From Pseudomonas sp. LRP2-20 (GTDB lineage: Bacteria; Pseudomonadota; Gammaproteobacteria; Pseudomonadales; Pseudomonadaceae): DNA of 64,000 nt. Under the pieces are notes generated by a model, which saw only the letters and a list, made by a program, of their open reading frames with translations, did not search any database and was not told the origin of the DNA. Below, piece by piece: positions 40,072-50,848 of the stretch. The stretch is from contig NZ_AP025944.1 of assembly GCF_024349685.1 (NCBI RefSeq), forward strand, positions 3,602,001 through 3,666,000, read 5' to 3'. Position numbers and translations under genes: made by a program. The number at the start of each line of letters is the position of its first letter. The first letter of the stretch is position 1.

Positions 40072-40818
40072 TCAGCGCCCGCCGCCCAGTTCGATGAAGC
40101 TGCCGGTGGAGTACGAGGCCTTGTCCGACAGCAGCCAGAGGATCGCCTCGGCCACTTCCTCGGCGCGGCCGCCGCGCCCCATGGGCAAGCCGGGCTCGAG
40201 CTTGGTCACGCGGTCGGGGTCACCGGAGAGGGCATGGAAACCGGTATGGATGTAACCCGGTCGCACGCCGTTGACCCGCACGCCCTCGCCTGCCACTTCC
40301 TTGGCCAGGCCGAGGGTGAAGGTATCCAGCGCGCCTTTGGAGGCGGCGTAGTCGACGTACTCGTTGGGTGAGCCCAGGCGTGCGGCGAGCGAGGACACAT
40401 TGACGATCGCGCCACCTTGCCCGCCGTGGCGGCGAGCCATGCGCAGCAAGGCGTGCTTGGCGCAAAGCATGGGGCCGACGACGTTGGTCTTCATCACCTT
40501 CAGCAAGCGGAACTCGGACATGTCTTCGACGCGGCTTTGCTGGCCAATGGTGCCGGCGTTGTTGACCAGCGCGGTCACCGGGCCGAGCTCCTGGTCGACG
40601 CGGTGGAACAACTGGATCACCTCGTCTTCGACACTGGCGTCGGCGCGCACGGTGATGGCTTCGGCGCCGAGGGCGCGGACTTGGGCGAGGATGTGCTCGG
40701 CGGCCTGGTCGTCGGCGTGGTAGTTGATGCAAATGCGGTAGCCCTCGCGGGCGGCCTGCAAGGCGGTGGCGGCGCCGATGCCACGGCTGGCACCGGTGAT
40801 GACGATGACTTTCTCCAT
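40072..40818 (-). CDS. SDR family NAD(P)-dependent oxidoreductase
   Basis: 248 residues from MEKVIVITGASRGIGA; an alternative start lies 5 codons upstream. Classical SDR motifs: TGASRGIG (dinucleotide binding), LVNNAGTIG, INVSSLAAR with the catalytic Ser region, and YAASK (catalytic Tyr/Lys). PGYIHTGFHAL follows. Substrate unknown; it resembles YgfF-like or 3-oxoacyl-ACP-reductase-like enzymes. It converges with the kinase pair and is divergent from vgrG, marking the left border of the second T6SS island. Confidence 0.85.
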   Translation of the reverse strand: MEKVIVITGASRGIGAATALQAAREGYRICINYHADDQAAEHILAQVRALGAEAITVRADASVEDEVIQLFHRVDQELGPVTALVNNAGTIGQQSRVEDMSEFRLLKVMKTNVVGPMLCAKHALLRMARRHGGQGGAIVNVSSLAARLGSPNEYVDYAASKGALDTFTLGLAKEVAGEGVRVNGVRPGYIHTGFHALSGDPDRVTKLEPGLPMGRGGRAEEVAEAILWLLSDKASYSTGSFIELGGGR

Positions 40819-40982
40819 AGAGCGGCCGATCATTCAGGGACGGAGGTTCGACAATAGGTGAAAAACCTTGGCAATGGAATGACCGTCACGTCTTGACAAA
40901 CTATGTCGCTTCCCGATCGGTCCGATGCTGCCAAAACCTGTGCTACCTTCCGCGACTTGTTTTGCGCAGGGATATTACGTCG

Positions 40983-43537
40983 ATGGAATTGACGAGCATT
41001 TTTACACCACAGAACCGCCGCCTGATCAAACTCACCACCCCCTCCAGGATGACCAGGCGTTGTTGCTGGAGCACTTCAGCGGCACAGAAGGGTTGTCCAC
41101 GCTGTTCAGCTTCGAGCTGTCGCTGATCAGCCAGGACGCCAGGCTCGAACTCAAGTCATTGATGGGCCAGCCCGCCCTTCTGGAGATCGAGCTTGCCGAC
41201 GGCGGCGTGCGCCCTATCCATGGCCACATCACCCGCTTCAACCTCCTGGGCAGCGACGGCGGCCTGGCGCGTTACAGCGCGACACTCAGCCCCTGGCTGT
41301 GGATGCTGTCACGACGCGTTGATTCGCGGATCTTCCAAGAGCAGACCATCGAAACGGTCATCCGCACGGTGTTCGAGCACTACGGCGGGTTGCGCCAATT
41401 CGAGTTTCACCTGCTCAGGCCGCTCAAGTCCCACAGCTACATCACCCAGTACCGCGAAACCGACCTGAATTTCGTGCTGCGCTTGCTGGAGCAGGACGGC
41501 CTGTTCTTCTACTTCGATCACAGCAAGGACGGGCACAGCCTGATCATCACGGATCGCTCCCAGGGCCTGGAAGCGCTGCCCGAACAACCGCAGATCCGCT
41601 ACCACAGCGCCTTCGTCACCGAGACCAGTGACTCGATCACCCAGTGGCGCAGCCACCGGGGCTTGCAACCTGGCAAGATGGCCATCCAGACCTTCGATTA
41701 CAAGCAACCGAGAAATCCCTTGTCCATCGAGATGGGCAGCCTCAATGAACAGGGCGACGTCGCGTCCTACGAGGTCTACGATTTTTTCGGTGCCTACAGC
41801 CATGGCCAGCGCGACGGCGGCGAGTCGCTGGTCCGTCGCCACCTGGAGATCATTGAAGCTCAGGCCAAGACCTTCAGCGGCAGCAGCAACTGCCGGGCCA
41901 TGCGGCCGGGCTACAGCTTCGAACTCACCCAGCACTTCGACCATGAACGCGGCGCAGCGGACGCTCGCCAGTTCCTGCTGGTGTCGGTCGAGCACCAGGG
42001 CCGCAACAACTACTTTTCCGATGAGCCCGCAGGTTACGACAACCAGTTTGTCTGCATTCGCCAGAGCATCCCTTACCGCCACCCGATCACCGTACCGCGC
42101 CCCACCATCAACGGGCCGCTCAGTGCAATCGTGGTCGGGCCGGAAGGCGAGGAAGTCTTCACTGACGAGCTGGCGCGGGTGCAGGTCCGGTTCCACTGGC
42201 AGCGCGGCGACAGCCTGCCCCAGGGCACCACCTGGGTGCGGGTGGCGATGCCCAGCGCTGGCAGTGGCTTCGGTCATCAGTTCTTGCCGCGTATCGGCCA
42301 GGAAGTGCTGGTGACCTTCCTCGCCGGCGATATCGACCGCCCCGTGGTCACCTCGGTGCTGTACAACGCCGAGCAGACGCCGCCGCGCTTCAGCAAGGCC
42401 TCAGGCTTGCCAGGCAACCGCGCGCTCTCCGGCATCCAGACCCAGGAGCACAAGGGCCGTGGTTTCAACGAGCTGTTGTTCGATGACACGCCGGGCGCCT
42501 TGCGTGCCCGCGTCGGTACCACGCACCACGCCACGGCACTCAACCTGGGCAAGCTCACCGAGCCGCGGACCGACGGCCAGGCCAAGGCCCGTGGCAACGG
42601 TGCCGAGCTGCGCACCGACGCCGCGATTGCCCTGCGCGCCGCCCAAGGCCTGCTGCTGACCACCTATGCACGCCACGACGCCACGGGGGCGCAGCTGGAC
42701 CGCGAAGAACTGCTCAAGCTGCTGGCCGAGTGCGGGGAGCTGTTCAAGAGCCTTGGGCAAACCGCCGCCGCACGCGGGGGTGCAGCGGTGGACAGCGAGG
42801 GCATCGATGCCTTGAGCCAGGCCCTGAAGCAGTGGCCAGCGCCCGACAGCGACGGCCCGGGCGACCCCGTGATGGCCGTTGCGGCCGAGGCGGGAATCGC
42901 CAGTGCAACACCGCGCTCGCAAACCCACTACGCCGGCGCGAACCACGACACCACCGCCCAGGACCATCTGCAAATGACCAGCGGCGCCGCCATGCGCCTG
43001 CAAGCTGGCAAGGGCATCAGTGCCTTCGCCCAGGACGAAGGCATCAGCGCTATCGCCAACCGCGGCAAAGTACTGGTCCAGGCCCAGGAAGACGACATCA
43101 CCGTCAATGCCCAAAAAAACCTGCACCTGTCGGCCGCTGAAGGCGAGGTCGTCGTCACTGCACCCACCATCCGTTTAGTGGCCGACGATGGCAGTTACAT
43201 CAAGATCGGTGGCGGCGTCGAAATCGGCAGCCAGGGCAAGGTGATCGTCCACGCCAGTGAGCATGACTGGGTCGGACCTAAAACCGACAGCGCCCAAGTG
43301 CCGGCATTCACCCGCGACCCGGCGGCGCAACGCCTGGCCTTCCACTACCCGGGGCACGCCGACGACAGCGTGCGGATGGCCGTTGACCACGCCTACCAAA
43401 TCACGCTCGAAGACGGCAGCACCGTGCAAGGCCTGACCGACGCCAGCGGGCTTACCGAACGCGTCGAACGCGAAGCGATGCACCAGGCGCAAGTGGCTGC
43501 CTTGCGCAGCACCAGCAGCAAAGGAGGCAGCCAATGA
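40983..43537 (+). CDS. vgrG: T6SS spike protein VgrG, with an apparent one-base frameshift near the start
   Basis: Expected product about 850 residues. The natural VgrG N-terminus MELTSIFTPQNRRLIKLTTP begins at 40983 after AGGGA, but after a run of five C (41038-41042) the frame leads to a stop at 41126. The rest (LLLEHFSGTEGLSTLFSFEL onward) is in the -1 frame, as if one C were lost. Downstream are the gp27-like region, the gp5 OB fold (RVQVRFHWQRGDSLPQGTTW, SGFGHQFLPRIGQEVLVTF), the NALYN-like VLYNAEQTPP and a DUF2345 needle extension. A start at 40925 in the downstream frame would give VgrG with a foreign 38-residue beginning. Its stop overlaps the effector gene by 4 nt. Assembly error, phase variation or mutation are all possible. 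Confidence 0.85.
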
Positions 43538-45550
43538 GTGGCGATCAAATTACCGTGGCTGAAAGCGTCACACGGCTGGTACCCAACTTCAGCACCGAAC
43601 GCAAAATGGAGGTGCCCGCCGACCTGCCGGGAGTGGTGATCTTCTTGCACGGAGTGAATGACCCGGGGGCGTCTTACGAGTCGGTGGAGACGGGGTTGTG
43701 CCAGGGGGTGAATGAGCGTCTGGATCGGCCTGATCTGAAGGCGGGGCGGTATGGGGCTGCCTACAGTGCTGCGGACAAACGCCCAGTTAAAGAGCGCAGT
43801 GAAGATGACATTGCAAAGCTGGACGATCCAGACACGTACCTCTATCGGCGAGACACGGCCGACCCGAAAACACGCAGCCTGATGATCCCGTTTTACTGGG
43901 GCTATCGCGCTGAGCCTGGCGAGATCAAGCGCGATAAAAACGACGACCCGACCAAACTGCGCGGCCAATACCAGGACGTGTTCGAAAACCGCCTGGACCG
44001 GCACTTCGCCAAAGGCGGCGGGTTCTTCGCCAATGCCACCAACAACCTGCTGGAGATGTACAGCCCAGGCTTTGCCAAGGCTATCCGGCATCTCGCACAA
44101 CCCATGCTCTCCAACACCCAGTACATGGGTAAAGGGCCACACCGGCGTTACTTTGTACTCGCAGCAACGCGATTGGCCATGTTGGTCAGTGAGATCCGCC
44201 GTGTATCGCCTGATGAAACCATCACCATCATGGGCCACAGTCAAGGCACCTTGATTACCCTGCTTGCGCAAGCCCTGTTGATCGACAAGGGCCAACGCTG
44301 TGCCGACACCGTCATCATGGTGGACACGCCTTACAGTGTGCTACCCAAAACCACCCCCAAAGGCCATGACACGCTCGCCACATTGATCAACATCGCCACC
44401 GCAGTCACCCAGGCACCCCACGCCCAGCCGTCGCTGTCCGCGCTCAGGGACAGCAAGACCTACGGCGGTCGCACGGGCCCCAGGTGGTCACCCATACAGG
44501 GCTCGCGCAGGGACACGGTCGGCAACTTCACCGTTTTTCCCGAGCGTGATAATCGCGGCAAGGTTTACCTGTACTTCTGCCCGGACGACACCACCGTCGC
44601 CCTGGACGACGTGCATGGCATCGGTACCTATGGGGTACCCAATACCTTGCCGGACGGCAAACCGGCGATGGCGGCGTTGCAGTCCGTGCGGTTTTACCAG
44701 CGCCTGTGGACCAAGCGTCATCGCGACGGTAAGCCGGTACTGGTCGGCGACGCCATACAACAGACGGTGCTGCGTGCCAAAGGGGAACCCCGCTACCCTG
44801 GCGGGTGGTCAGGCGGCGCCGTGGCCTCGCAAGCGCCAATAGCAAAAGGTGAGGAAGTACTGATCAATGCCGAACCTTTAAGCCCACCCTATGCTCCAGA
44901 CTTTGTTTGGCGGCGAGGTAGAACAGGGCACACCCACCCAGGCAGGCAAGGACAGCCCCGATGACGTGAGTATCCGCTCCGCGCTGGGCAATCCGAAAGC
45001 CAGCTTCAAATGGTTCAAGGTGCGTACCAGCCCTCATCGCGTGGACTCGCATGCAGAACTGGCCCGGTTGAACGCTGGCAAAGAGCCCGGTGATCAAACT
45101 TCAGCCATAAGCCAAGTACCCGTGTATCGAGGCTCAGAGGTGAAAGAGTACGTCATTTTTCGTGAAGAAACGCCTAATGATATCCAGAAGCGGATGCGCG
45201 AAGATAAGAAAGAAAGGGAGACTAACAGCTACCACTCGGCCATTTTGCGCAGCCCGGAAAACCAGCGCTGGGTAACGGCGATGGACATTGCTATTGGCCA
45301 GGCGCACAGCCTTGATGATCCGGATATGCGGGAGGTGTTGGTTGCAATTGCGGATTGGAAGGTGGATGAAGAAACCCTCCTGAGAATCACAGAACTACCG
45401 GCTTGGCCGCGACTGAGTGAGGAGACTCAAGAATTGGTGATTGCCAGTAGTGAGTACTATGAATTAGGTCTGTTCCCACCTTCAGGCCTGGTCTCACTTT
45501 CGCCGCCGCCTCTAGTGGCCAACTCACCTGACAAAGGAGTTGACCGATGA
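43534..45550 (+). CDS. tle3: Tle3-type T6SS lipase effector (DUF3274), frameshifted near residue 456
   Basis: An alpha/beta-hydrolase with VVIFLHGVNDPG near the N-terminus and the nucleophile Ser236 in MGHSQGTL. Reading from 43534 stops at 44964 (476 residues), but the DUF3274-like C-terminal part (FGGEVEQGTPTQAGKDSPDD, LGNPKASF) continues in another frame from about 44902 to 45550. One extra T in the TTT at 44902-44904 explains this; removing it joins PPYAPD to LFGGEV and gives about 671 residues, near the usual Tle3 length. Tle3 effectors degrade phospholipids after VgrG-mediated delivery. It is flanked by vgrG and its adaptor gene, each with a 4-nt overlap. Confidence 0.8.
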
Positions 45551-47229
45551 AGGACCACCCATCTCCCTCTAAATCAAGGCCCAACTTGAAACCTTATCAG
45601 ATGATCGCCGGGCTGCTAATTGTGCTTTGGCTTAGCTTCATCTGGGTAGTCCAACTCAAAGCACAGGAAGCCGACATGGTACTTCGCGACATGAAACCCG
45701 TCATGGCCTGGGGCGTTGCCGCTATTGTCGGCCCGCTACTGATGATCTTCGGCATTCATTGGTGGGGCAATGCCCTGGCAAGTGAGAAGGCTGAGTTTGC
45801 CAATTATCGCAACCAGATAGAGCTCAGAAACGCCGAACAACAGGCCACCCAAATCCGCACCTACGCCCTGGAAATTCGGGGTGTCGGACTTGGAGTTAAT
45901 ACAGATGGTCAGTCCAAAATCTGGCAGTTCATCAAAAATAAAAACGACAATTTCGCTTCGATCTACTCGCAGGATGCGAAAGATTACGATCCTTCACTAG
46001 ACACTAGGAGAAGCTCCGCAAACATCAAGGTCCGTATCGCATTCAAAAATTCGGCAGGTGAAGCAGTGTCCTACTGGCCGATTCCGGTGTTTGCGCTGGG
46101 GCCGCCCGACCCTTATGCAAAAGGTTACAAGGCAGCTGGCCTGATCAATACAGGCCGTAATGCTGCGACCTTGGGCGTTACCCAGTTTCTGTGGCAAGAC
46201 GATGAAAGCACGGCCTATGCACAAGGGATGATCGAGCGACTGTTCAAGTTTTTTGAAGACAACCCCAAAGTGCCACAGGCCTTGATCGCGAGCCGAGACG
46301 GTGACGTGACGCGAGACCCCTATCGCAAACCCGGCACTCCGGGGTTGCAAAATGGCCATGTGGTTCCAACGATTTACGAAAGCATGACCGGCCTGCTGGT
46401 CACGCGCTCGGACCGGGTGGACCGCTACATTCGCCCCTTCGTCACCCGTGACGCCGAGGACAATCAGGACAAAAAAACTGACTTTGGCAAGTTGTGGGCA
46501 TTTTATTGGGACCGGAGCAAGGCATTTATAGAATGGTACAAAGCCGCCGAACATGCCAAGGGCGCTAAAGCGCCGATACTCTCCTACACGATGTCCAGCG
46601 CCTACTGGCAATCGCAACTACCTAACTTGTGGAAAACCATCGACAACCGCGGCCCAGGCCATTTCGAACCGTCCCCCTGGCTGCCCGTGCGTTGGGCCGA
46701 GCACCAGTTGAAGGAGTTCGACGCAGCACCCGTGCTGGGTTACCTGCACCGTCCGGTCAAGGTTCCCATGCAGGACGAACACGGCAAACGCCTCAAACCC
46801 GCGTTGCAGGCCAAGGCTTTGCAAGCGGGTTGGCTCAAGGCCCTCGACACCCTGCCCAACGGGCAAAAGCCGGTACGCGTGTTCTACGACACCACTAACA
46901 ACGCTGAAGCAGAAATCGCTCTGACCAACGCCCTGCACAGCCTCAATACCGATGGCCAAGGCCTGGACGTGGGCAATGTCGACGAGGGCTATGACATCGG
47001 TCGGCGCCTGGGCAATACCGGTGTCAGCGGCGCGCTGGTGGAGATCAACCTGGCCACCATCGCCAGCTACCTCGACGGCGGTGCCAGTGCCGTGGTGTAC
47101 GCCGGCAGCGACGGCAGCCTCACCGTGCAAATGATCAGCCCGCCAGATGAGGCACGTAAAGCGAAGAACCAGCAGAACCGTGGCGCTGACCCCTTCAAGT
47201 ATGGCCTCCCCAGTATCGGACGATCTTAG
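45547..47229 (+). CDS. tla3: Tla3-like T6SS lipase adaptor (DUF2875), complete copy
   Basis: 560 residues starting MKDHPSPSKSRPNLK. Two N-terminal membrane helices (about 19-38 and 52-74) are followed by a large periplasmic or soluble domain: ATQIRTYALEIRGVGLG, HVVPTIYESMTGLLVTRSDR, and the end domain FYDTTNNAEAEIALTNALHS with SAVVYAGSDGSLTV. DUF2875 proteins next to Tle3 effectors are adaptors that load the lipase on VgrG (Tla3 of P. aeruginosa). An immunity role is the main alternative, because no separate Tli3-like gene is visible here. Overlaps tle3 by 4 nt. Confidence 0.75.
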   Translation: MKDHPSPSKSRPNLKPYQMIAGLLIVLWLSFIWVVQLKAQEADMVLRDMKPVMAWGVAAIVGPLLMIFGIHWWGNALASEKAEFANYRNQIELRNAEQQATQIRTYALEIRGVGLGVNTDGQSKIWQFIKNKNDNFASIYSQDAKDYDPSLDTRRSSANIKVRIAFKNSAGEAVSYWPIPVFALGPPDPYAKGYKAAGLINTGRNAATLGVTQFLWQDDESTAYAQGMIERLFKFFEDNPKVPQALIASRDGDVTRDPYRKPGTPGLQNGHVVPTIYESMTGLLVTRSDRVDRYIRPFVTRDAEDNQDKKTDFGKLWAFYWDRSKAFIEWYKAAEHAKGAKAPILSYTMSSAYWQSQLPNLWKTIDNRGPGHFEPSPWLPVRWAEHQLKEFDAAPVLGYLHRPVKVPMQDEHGKRLKPALQAKALQAGWLKALDTLPNGQKPVRVFYDTTNNAEAEIALTNALHSLNTDGQGLDVGNVDEGYDIGRRLGNTGVSGALVEINLATIASYLDGGASAVVYAGSDGSLTVQMISPPDEARKAKNQQNRGADPFKYGLPSIGRS

Positions 47230-47231
47230 GC

Positions 47232-47501
47232 ATGAACCCTCCCATCTGTCTGGGCGACCCCACCAGCAGCGGGGGCAGCGTGCTGTCATGCCAGCTGGCT
47301 GGCACCCACACCGTCAACGGTAAAACGCCAGCGGTGCTGGGCGACAAGGCCAGTTGCCCGCTCCACCAAGGGGTTTTCGCTTTCATCGAAGGGCATCCAA
47401 GCCGACGCCTGAACGGTAAGCCGGTGGTGCTGCAAGGCCATCGGTTGGCATGCGGGTGTCACGGCGTGGCCAGCCATGCGCTGAATGTGAGCGTTGAATA
47501 A
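47232..47501 (+). CDS. PAAR domain protein
   Basis: 89 residues: MNPPICLGDPTSSGGSVLS, NGKTPAVLGDKASC, then VLQGHRLACGCHGVASHAL. The PAAR cone with Cys/His metal ligands is complete and there is no C-terminal toxin extension. It should cap the VgrG spike made from this cluster. It starts 3 nt after the tla3 stop. A remnant of a second copy is at 49171. Confidence 0.85.
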   Translation: MNPPICLGDPTSSGGSVLSCQLAGTHTVNGKTPAVLGDKASCPLHQGVFAFIEGHPSRRLNGKPVVLQGHRLACGCHGVASHALNVSVE

Positions 47502-47551
47502 TCACGCGTTCTAGACCGCCCAGACCCAAACCTCATCAGCGGATCGCCAGA

Positions 47552-49141
47552 GTGCAGCTTGTGCTCTGGCTCTGCTTCATCTGGATTGTCCAACTCAGAG
47601 CACAGGAAGCTGGCATGGTACTTCGCGACATGAAACCCGTCATGGCCTGGGGCATTGCTGCTATTGTCGGCCCGCTACTGATGATCTTCGGCATTCACTG
47701 GTGGGGCAATGCCCTGGCAAGTGAGAAGGCAGAGTTTGCCAATTATCGAAACCAGATGGAGCTCAGAAACGCCGAACGCCAAACCACCCAAATTCGCACC
47801 TACGCCTTGGAAATTCGGGGAGTCGGACTTGGAATTTACACAGATGGCCAGTCAAAAATCTGGCAGTTCATAAAAAAGAAGAACGATAATTTCGCATCGA
47901 TTTACTCGCAGGACGCGAAAGACTACAACCCGTCATTAACCTCCAGGAGAAACTCTGCAGCCATCAAAGTCCGTATCGCATTCAAGAACTCGGCAGGTGA
48001 GGCAGTAGCGTACTGGCCAATCCCGGTGTTTGCGCTGGGACCGCCCGCCCCCTACGACAGCGCCGACAGTGCAGCAGGCCTGATCAACTCAGGCCGTAAC
48101 GCCGCGACCTTGGGCGTTACCCAGTTTTTGTGGCAAGACAATGAAAGCACGACGCATGCTCAAGGCATGATCGAGCGACTGTTCACGTTTTTTGACGATA
48201 ACCCGAAGGTGCCACAAGCCTTGATCGCAAGCGAAGACGGTGACGTGACGCGAAACGGCTATCGCAAACCCGGCACACCGGGATTGCAAAATGGCCACGT
48301 GGTTCCGACGATCTACGAAAGCATGACTGGCCTGCTGGTCACACGTTCGGACCGAGTGGACCGCTACATTCGTCCCTTCGTCACCCGTAACGCCGAGGAC
48401 AATCAGGACAAGAAAACTGACTTTGGCAAGTTGTGGGCGTTTTATTGGGACCGGAGCAAGGCCTTTGGAGATTGGTATGTAGCCGCCGAACATGCCAAAG
48501 GCAATAAAGTGCTATTACCACCCGGCACCATGTCCACCGCCTACTGGCAATCGCAACTACCTAACTTGTGGAAAACCATCGACAACCGCGGCCCAGGCCA
48601 TTTCGAACCGTCCCCCTGGCTGCCCGTGCGTTGGGCCGAACACCAGCTGAAGGAGTTCGACGCAGCGCCAGTACTGGGTTTCCTGCACCATCCGATCAAG
48701 GTCTCGATGCAGGACGAACACGGCAAGCGCCTCAAACCCGCGTTGCAGGCGAAGGCGTTGCAGGCGGGTTGGCTCAAGGCCCTCGACACCCTACCCGATG
48801 GGCAAAAACCGCTGCGCGTGTTCTACGACACCACTCACAACACTGAAGCAGAAATCGCGCTGACCAACGCCTTGCACGGCCTCAATACCGATGGCCAAGG
48901 CCTGGATGTGGGCAATGTCAACGAGGGCTACGACATCGGTCGACGCCTGGGCAATACCGGCGTCAGCAGCGCACTGGTGGAAATCAACCTGGCCACCATC
49001 GCCAGCTACCTCGACGGCGGTGCCAGTGCCGTGGTGTACGCCGGCAGCGACGGCAGCCTCACCGTGCAGATGATCAGCCCGCCAGATGAGGCACGCAAAG
49101 CGAAGAACCAGCAGAACCGTGGCGCTGACCCCTTCAAGTAG
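47552..49141 (+). pseudogene. second Tla3-like copy, 5'-truncated duplicate
   Basis: 529 residues if begun at GTG 47552. It is highly similar to the gene at 45547 from its first membrane helix on, but the first 25-30 codons are missing or altered: the in-frame upstream sequence still resembles the lost part (SRPPRPKPHQRIARV) but has no ATG and is closed by TGA just upstream. It ends early (GADPFK then TAG) nine residues before the other copy's stop. No ribosome site precedes the GTG. The reading frame is otherwise intact over 1.6 kb and differences from copy 1 cluster at a few sites, so it may still be made by translational coupling. Confidence 0.6.
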
Positions 49142-49170
49142 GGGCTGCCCAATGTCGACGTAGCCAGGGC

Positions 49171-49209
49171 ATGAGCCAACCCATTTGCCTGGGCTATAAG
49201 ATCGTATGA
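49171..49209 (+). pseudogene. PAAR gene remnant
   Basis: ATG AGC CAA CCC begins MSQPICLG, matching the first eight residues of the PAAR protein at 47232 (MNPPICLG), then diverges and stops after 12 codons. The MITE-like hairpin begins a few bases later. With the Tla3 duplicate it shows that a tla3-PAAR unit was tandemly duplicated and then cut off. Confidence 0.65.
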
Positions 49210-49215
49210 GGTGAA

Positions 49216-49313
49216 GAGGTGTTCGCCACGGCATTTTCAGCGCCTGTGAGACCGAGCGCCGCGCGGGCGGCGCTCGATCTCACAGGCGGCAAAAACGCCA
49301 CGGCGAACGCCCT
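49216..49313. repeat. MITE-like element, collapsed copy 3
   Basis: About 98 bp consisting only of the outer inverted ends seen in the 285-290 bp elements: GAGGTGTTCGCCACGGC on the left, the CCTGTGAGACCGAGCGCC / GGCGCTCGATCTCACAGG stems in the middle, and the complement of the left end on the right. The internal arms and centre are absent. Its right end reaches the stop of emrB. Confidence 0.7.
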
Positions 49314-50848
49314 CAATGCCCCGCCGAGGCCGGCCCGGCCTTCGCCGTAAACGGCGGCTTGGCCAACCACACCAGCAATATCAACCCGGCAAACACCCAA
49401 GTCATCAAGGTGAAGTAATCCACCGTCGACATCATGTACGCCTGCGCATTGACGATCTGTTCCAGCTGCGCGTAATGCTGCGCACTCGCTCCCCCCATCT
49501 GCTCCAGCGTATGCCGCGTCGCCGGATCAAACTGGCTGATGTGCTCGCTCAAATACGCATGATGCTGATCCGCCCGACGAATCCAGATCCACGTCGTCAA
49601 CGAAGCCGCAAAGCTCCCCCCCAACGTGCGCAGGAACGTCGCCAGCCCCGAACCATCAGCAATCTGGTGCGGCGGCAGGTCCGACAGCAGGATGCTCAAG
49701 GTCGGCATGAAGAACAGCGCCACGCCAATCCCCATGAACAACTGCACCAGGGCAATGTGCTGGAAATCCACCTCGCTGGTGAACCCGGCACGCATGAAGC
49801 AGCTGGTACCGATCGCCAGGAACGCCAGCCCCGCCAGCACCCGCAGGTCGAAGCGGTGTGCATACTTGCCCACGAACGGCGACATGATCACCGGCAGCAA
49901 ACCGATCGGCGCCACCGCCAGACCCGCCCAGGTGGCGGTGTAGCCCATCTGCGTCTGCAACCACTGCGGCAGGATCAGGTTGATGCCGAAGAACCCCGCG
50001 TAGCCACCGACCAGCACAATGGTGCCAATGCGAAAGTTGCGGTGGGCGAACAGCCGCAGGTTGACCACCGGGTGGCGGTCGGTCAGTTCCCAGATGATGA
50101 AGATCGCCAGGAACACCACCGAAATCAATGTGCCGACAATGATGAACGAAGACTCGAACCAGTCCAGGTCATTGCCCTTGTCCAGCACCACCTGCAACGC
50201 GCCCACGCCGACGATCAGGGTCAGCAGGCCGATATAGTCCATCGGCTGGCGGCTGGTGACCACCGGCCGCGTGCGCATCTGCTGACGCACCACGGCAGCG
50301 GCGAACAGGCCGATCGGCACGTTGATGAAGAAGATCCACGGCCAGCTGTAGCTGTCGGTGATCCAGCCACCCAGTATCGGCCCGGCAATCGGCGCCACCA
50401 CCGTGACCATCGCCAGCAAGGCCAGGGCCATGCCCCGTTTGGCTGGCGGGTACACGGCAATCAGCAAGGTCTGGGTCATCGGGTACAAGGGCCCGGCCAC
50501 CACCCCCTGCAACACCCGAAAGCCCACCAGCTCCGGCATCGACTGCGCCACGCCGCAAAGGAACGACGCCAGCACGAACAGCAACGTGGCCCAGATGAAC
50601 AGCTTCACTTCGCCAAAGCGCCGGCTCAGCCAGCCGGTCAGTGGCAAGGCAATGGCGTTGCTCACCGCGAACGAGGTGATCACCCAGGTGCCCTGTTCGT
50701 AACTCACCCCCAGGTTGCCGGAAATGGTCGGCAGCGCCACGTTGGCGATGGTGGTGTCGAGCACCTGCATGAAGGTCGCCAGCGACAGGCCGATGGTCGT
50801 CAGCAGCAGGCTCGGCGGGGTGAACTGGGCCTGGGCGTTGTTGCTCAT
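49313..50848 (-). CDS. emrB: DHA2 family multidrug efflux MFS transporter, EmrB type
   Basis: 511 residues with 14 membrane helices. Motifs of the DHA2 family: LDTTIANVALPTISGNLG in helix 1, the VITSFAVSNAIALPLTGWLS region, GWLSRRFGEVK (motif A) and GPILGGWITDSYSWPW (motif C). It partners the adaptor encoded upstream (EmrA-like) and an outer-membrane channel to export drugs. The start overlaps the emrA stop by 4 nt (ATGA). Third gene of the marR-emrA-emrB unit. Confidence 0.9.
   Translation of the reverse strand: MSNNAQAQFTPPSLLLTTIGLSLATFMQVLDTTIANVALPTISGNLGVSYEQGTWVITSFAVSNAIALPLTGWLSRRFGEVKLFIWATLLFVLASFLCGVAQSMPELVGFRVLQGVVAGPLYPMTQTLLIAVYPPAKRGMALALLAMVTVVAPIAGPILGGWITDSYSWPWIFFINVPIGLFAAAVVRQQMRTRPVVTSRQPMDYIGLLTLIVGVGALQVVLDKGNDLDWFESSFIIVGTLISVVFLAIFIIWELTDRHPVVNLRLFAHRNFRIGTIVLVGGYAGFFGINLILPQWLQTQMGYTATWAGLAVAPIGLLPVIMSPFVGKYAHRFDLRVLAGLAFLAIGTSCFMRAGFTSEVDFQHIALVQLFMGIGVALFFMPTLSILLSDLPPHQIADGSGLATFLRTLGGSFAASLTTWIWIRRADQHHAYLSEHISQFDPATRHTLEQMGGASAQHYAQLEQIVNAQAYMMSTVDYFTLMTWVFAGLILLVWLAKPPFTAKAGPASAGH

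Noticed and set aside
40819..40982. Sigma70 promoter for vgrG at TTGACA 40893
   Set aside because: No acceptable -10 element at 16-18 bp spacing.
40925..41126. ATG at 40925 as the true vgrG start
   Set aside because: The 38 residues it adds do not resemble VgrG, whereas the frame from 40983 has the typical MELTSIFTPQ beginning; a frameshift explains the data better, though use of 40925 cannot be excluded.
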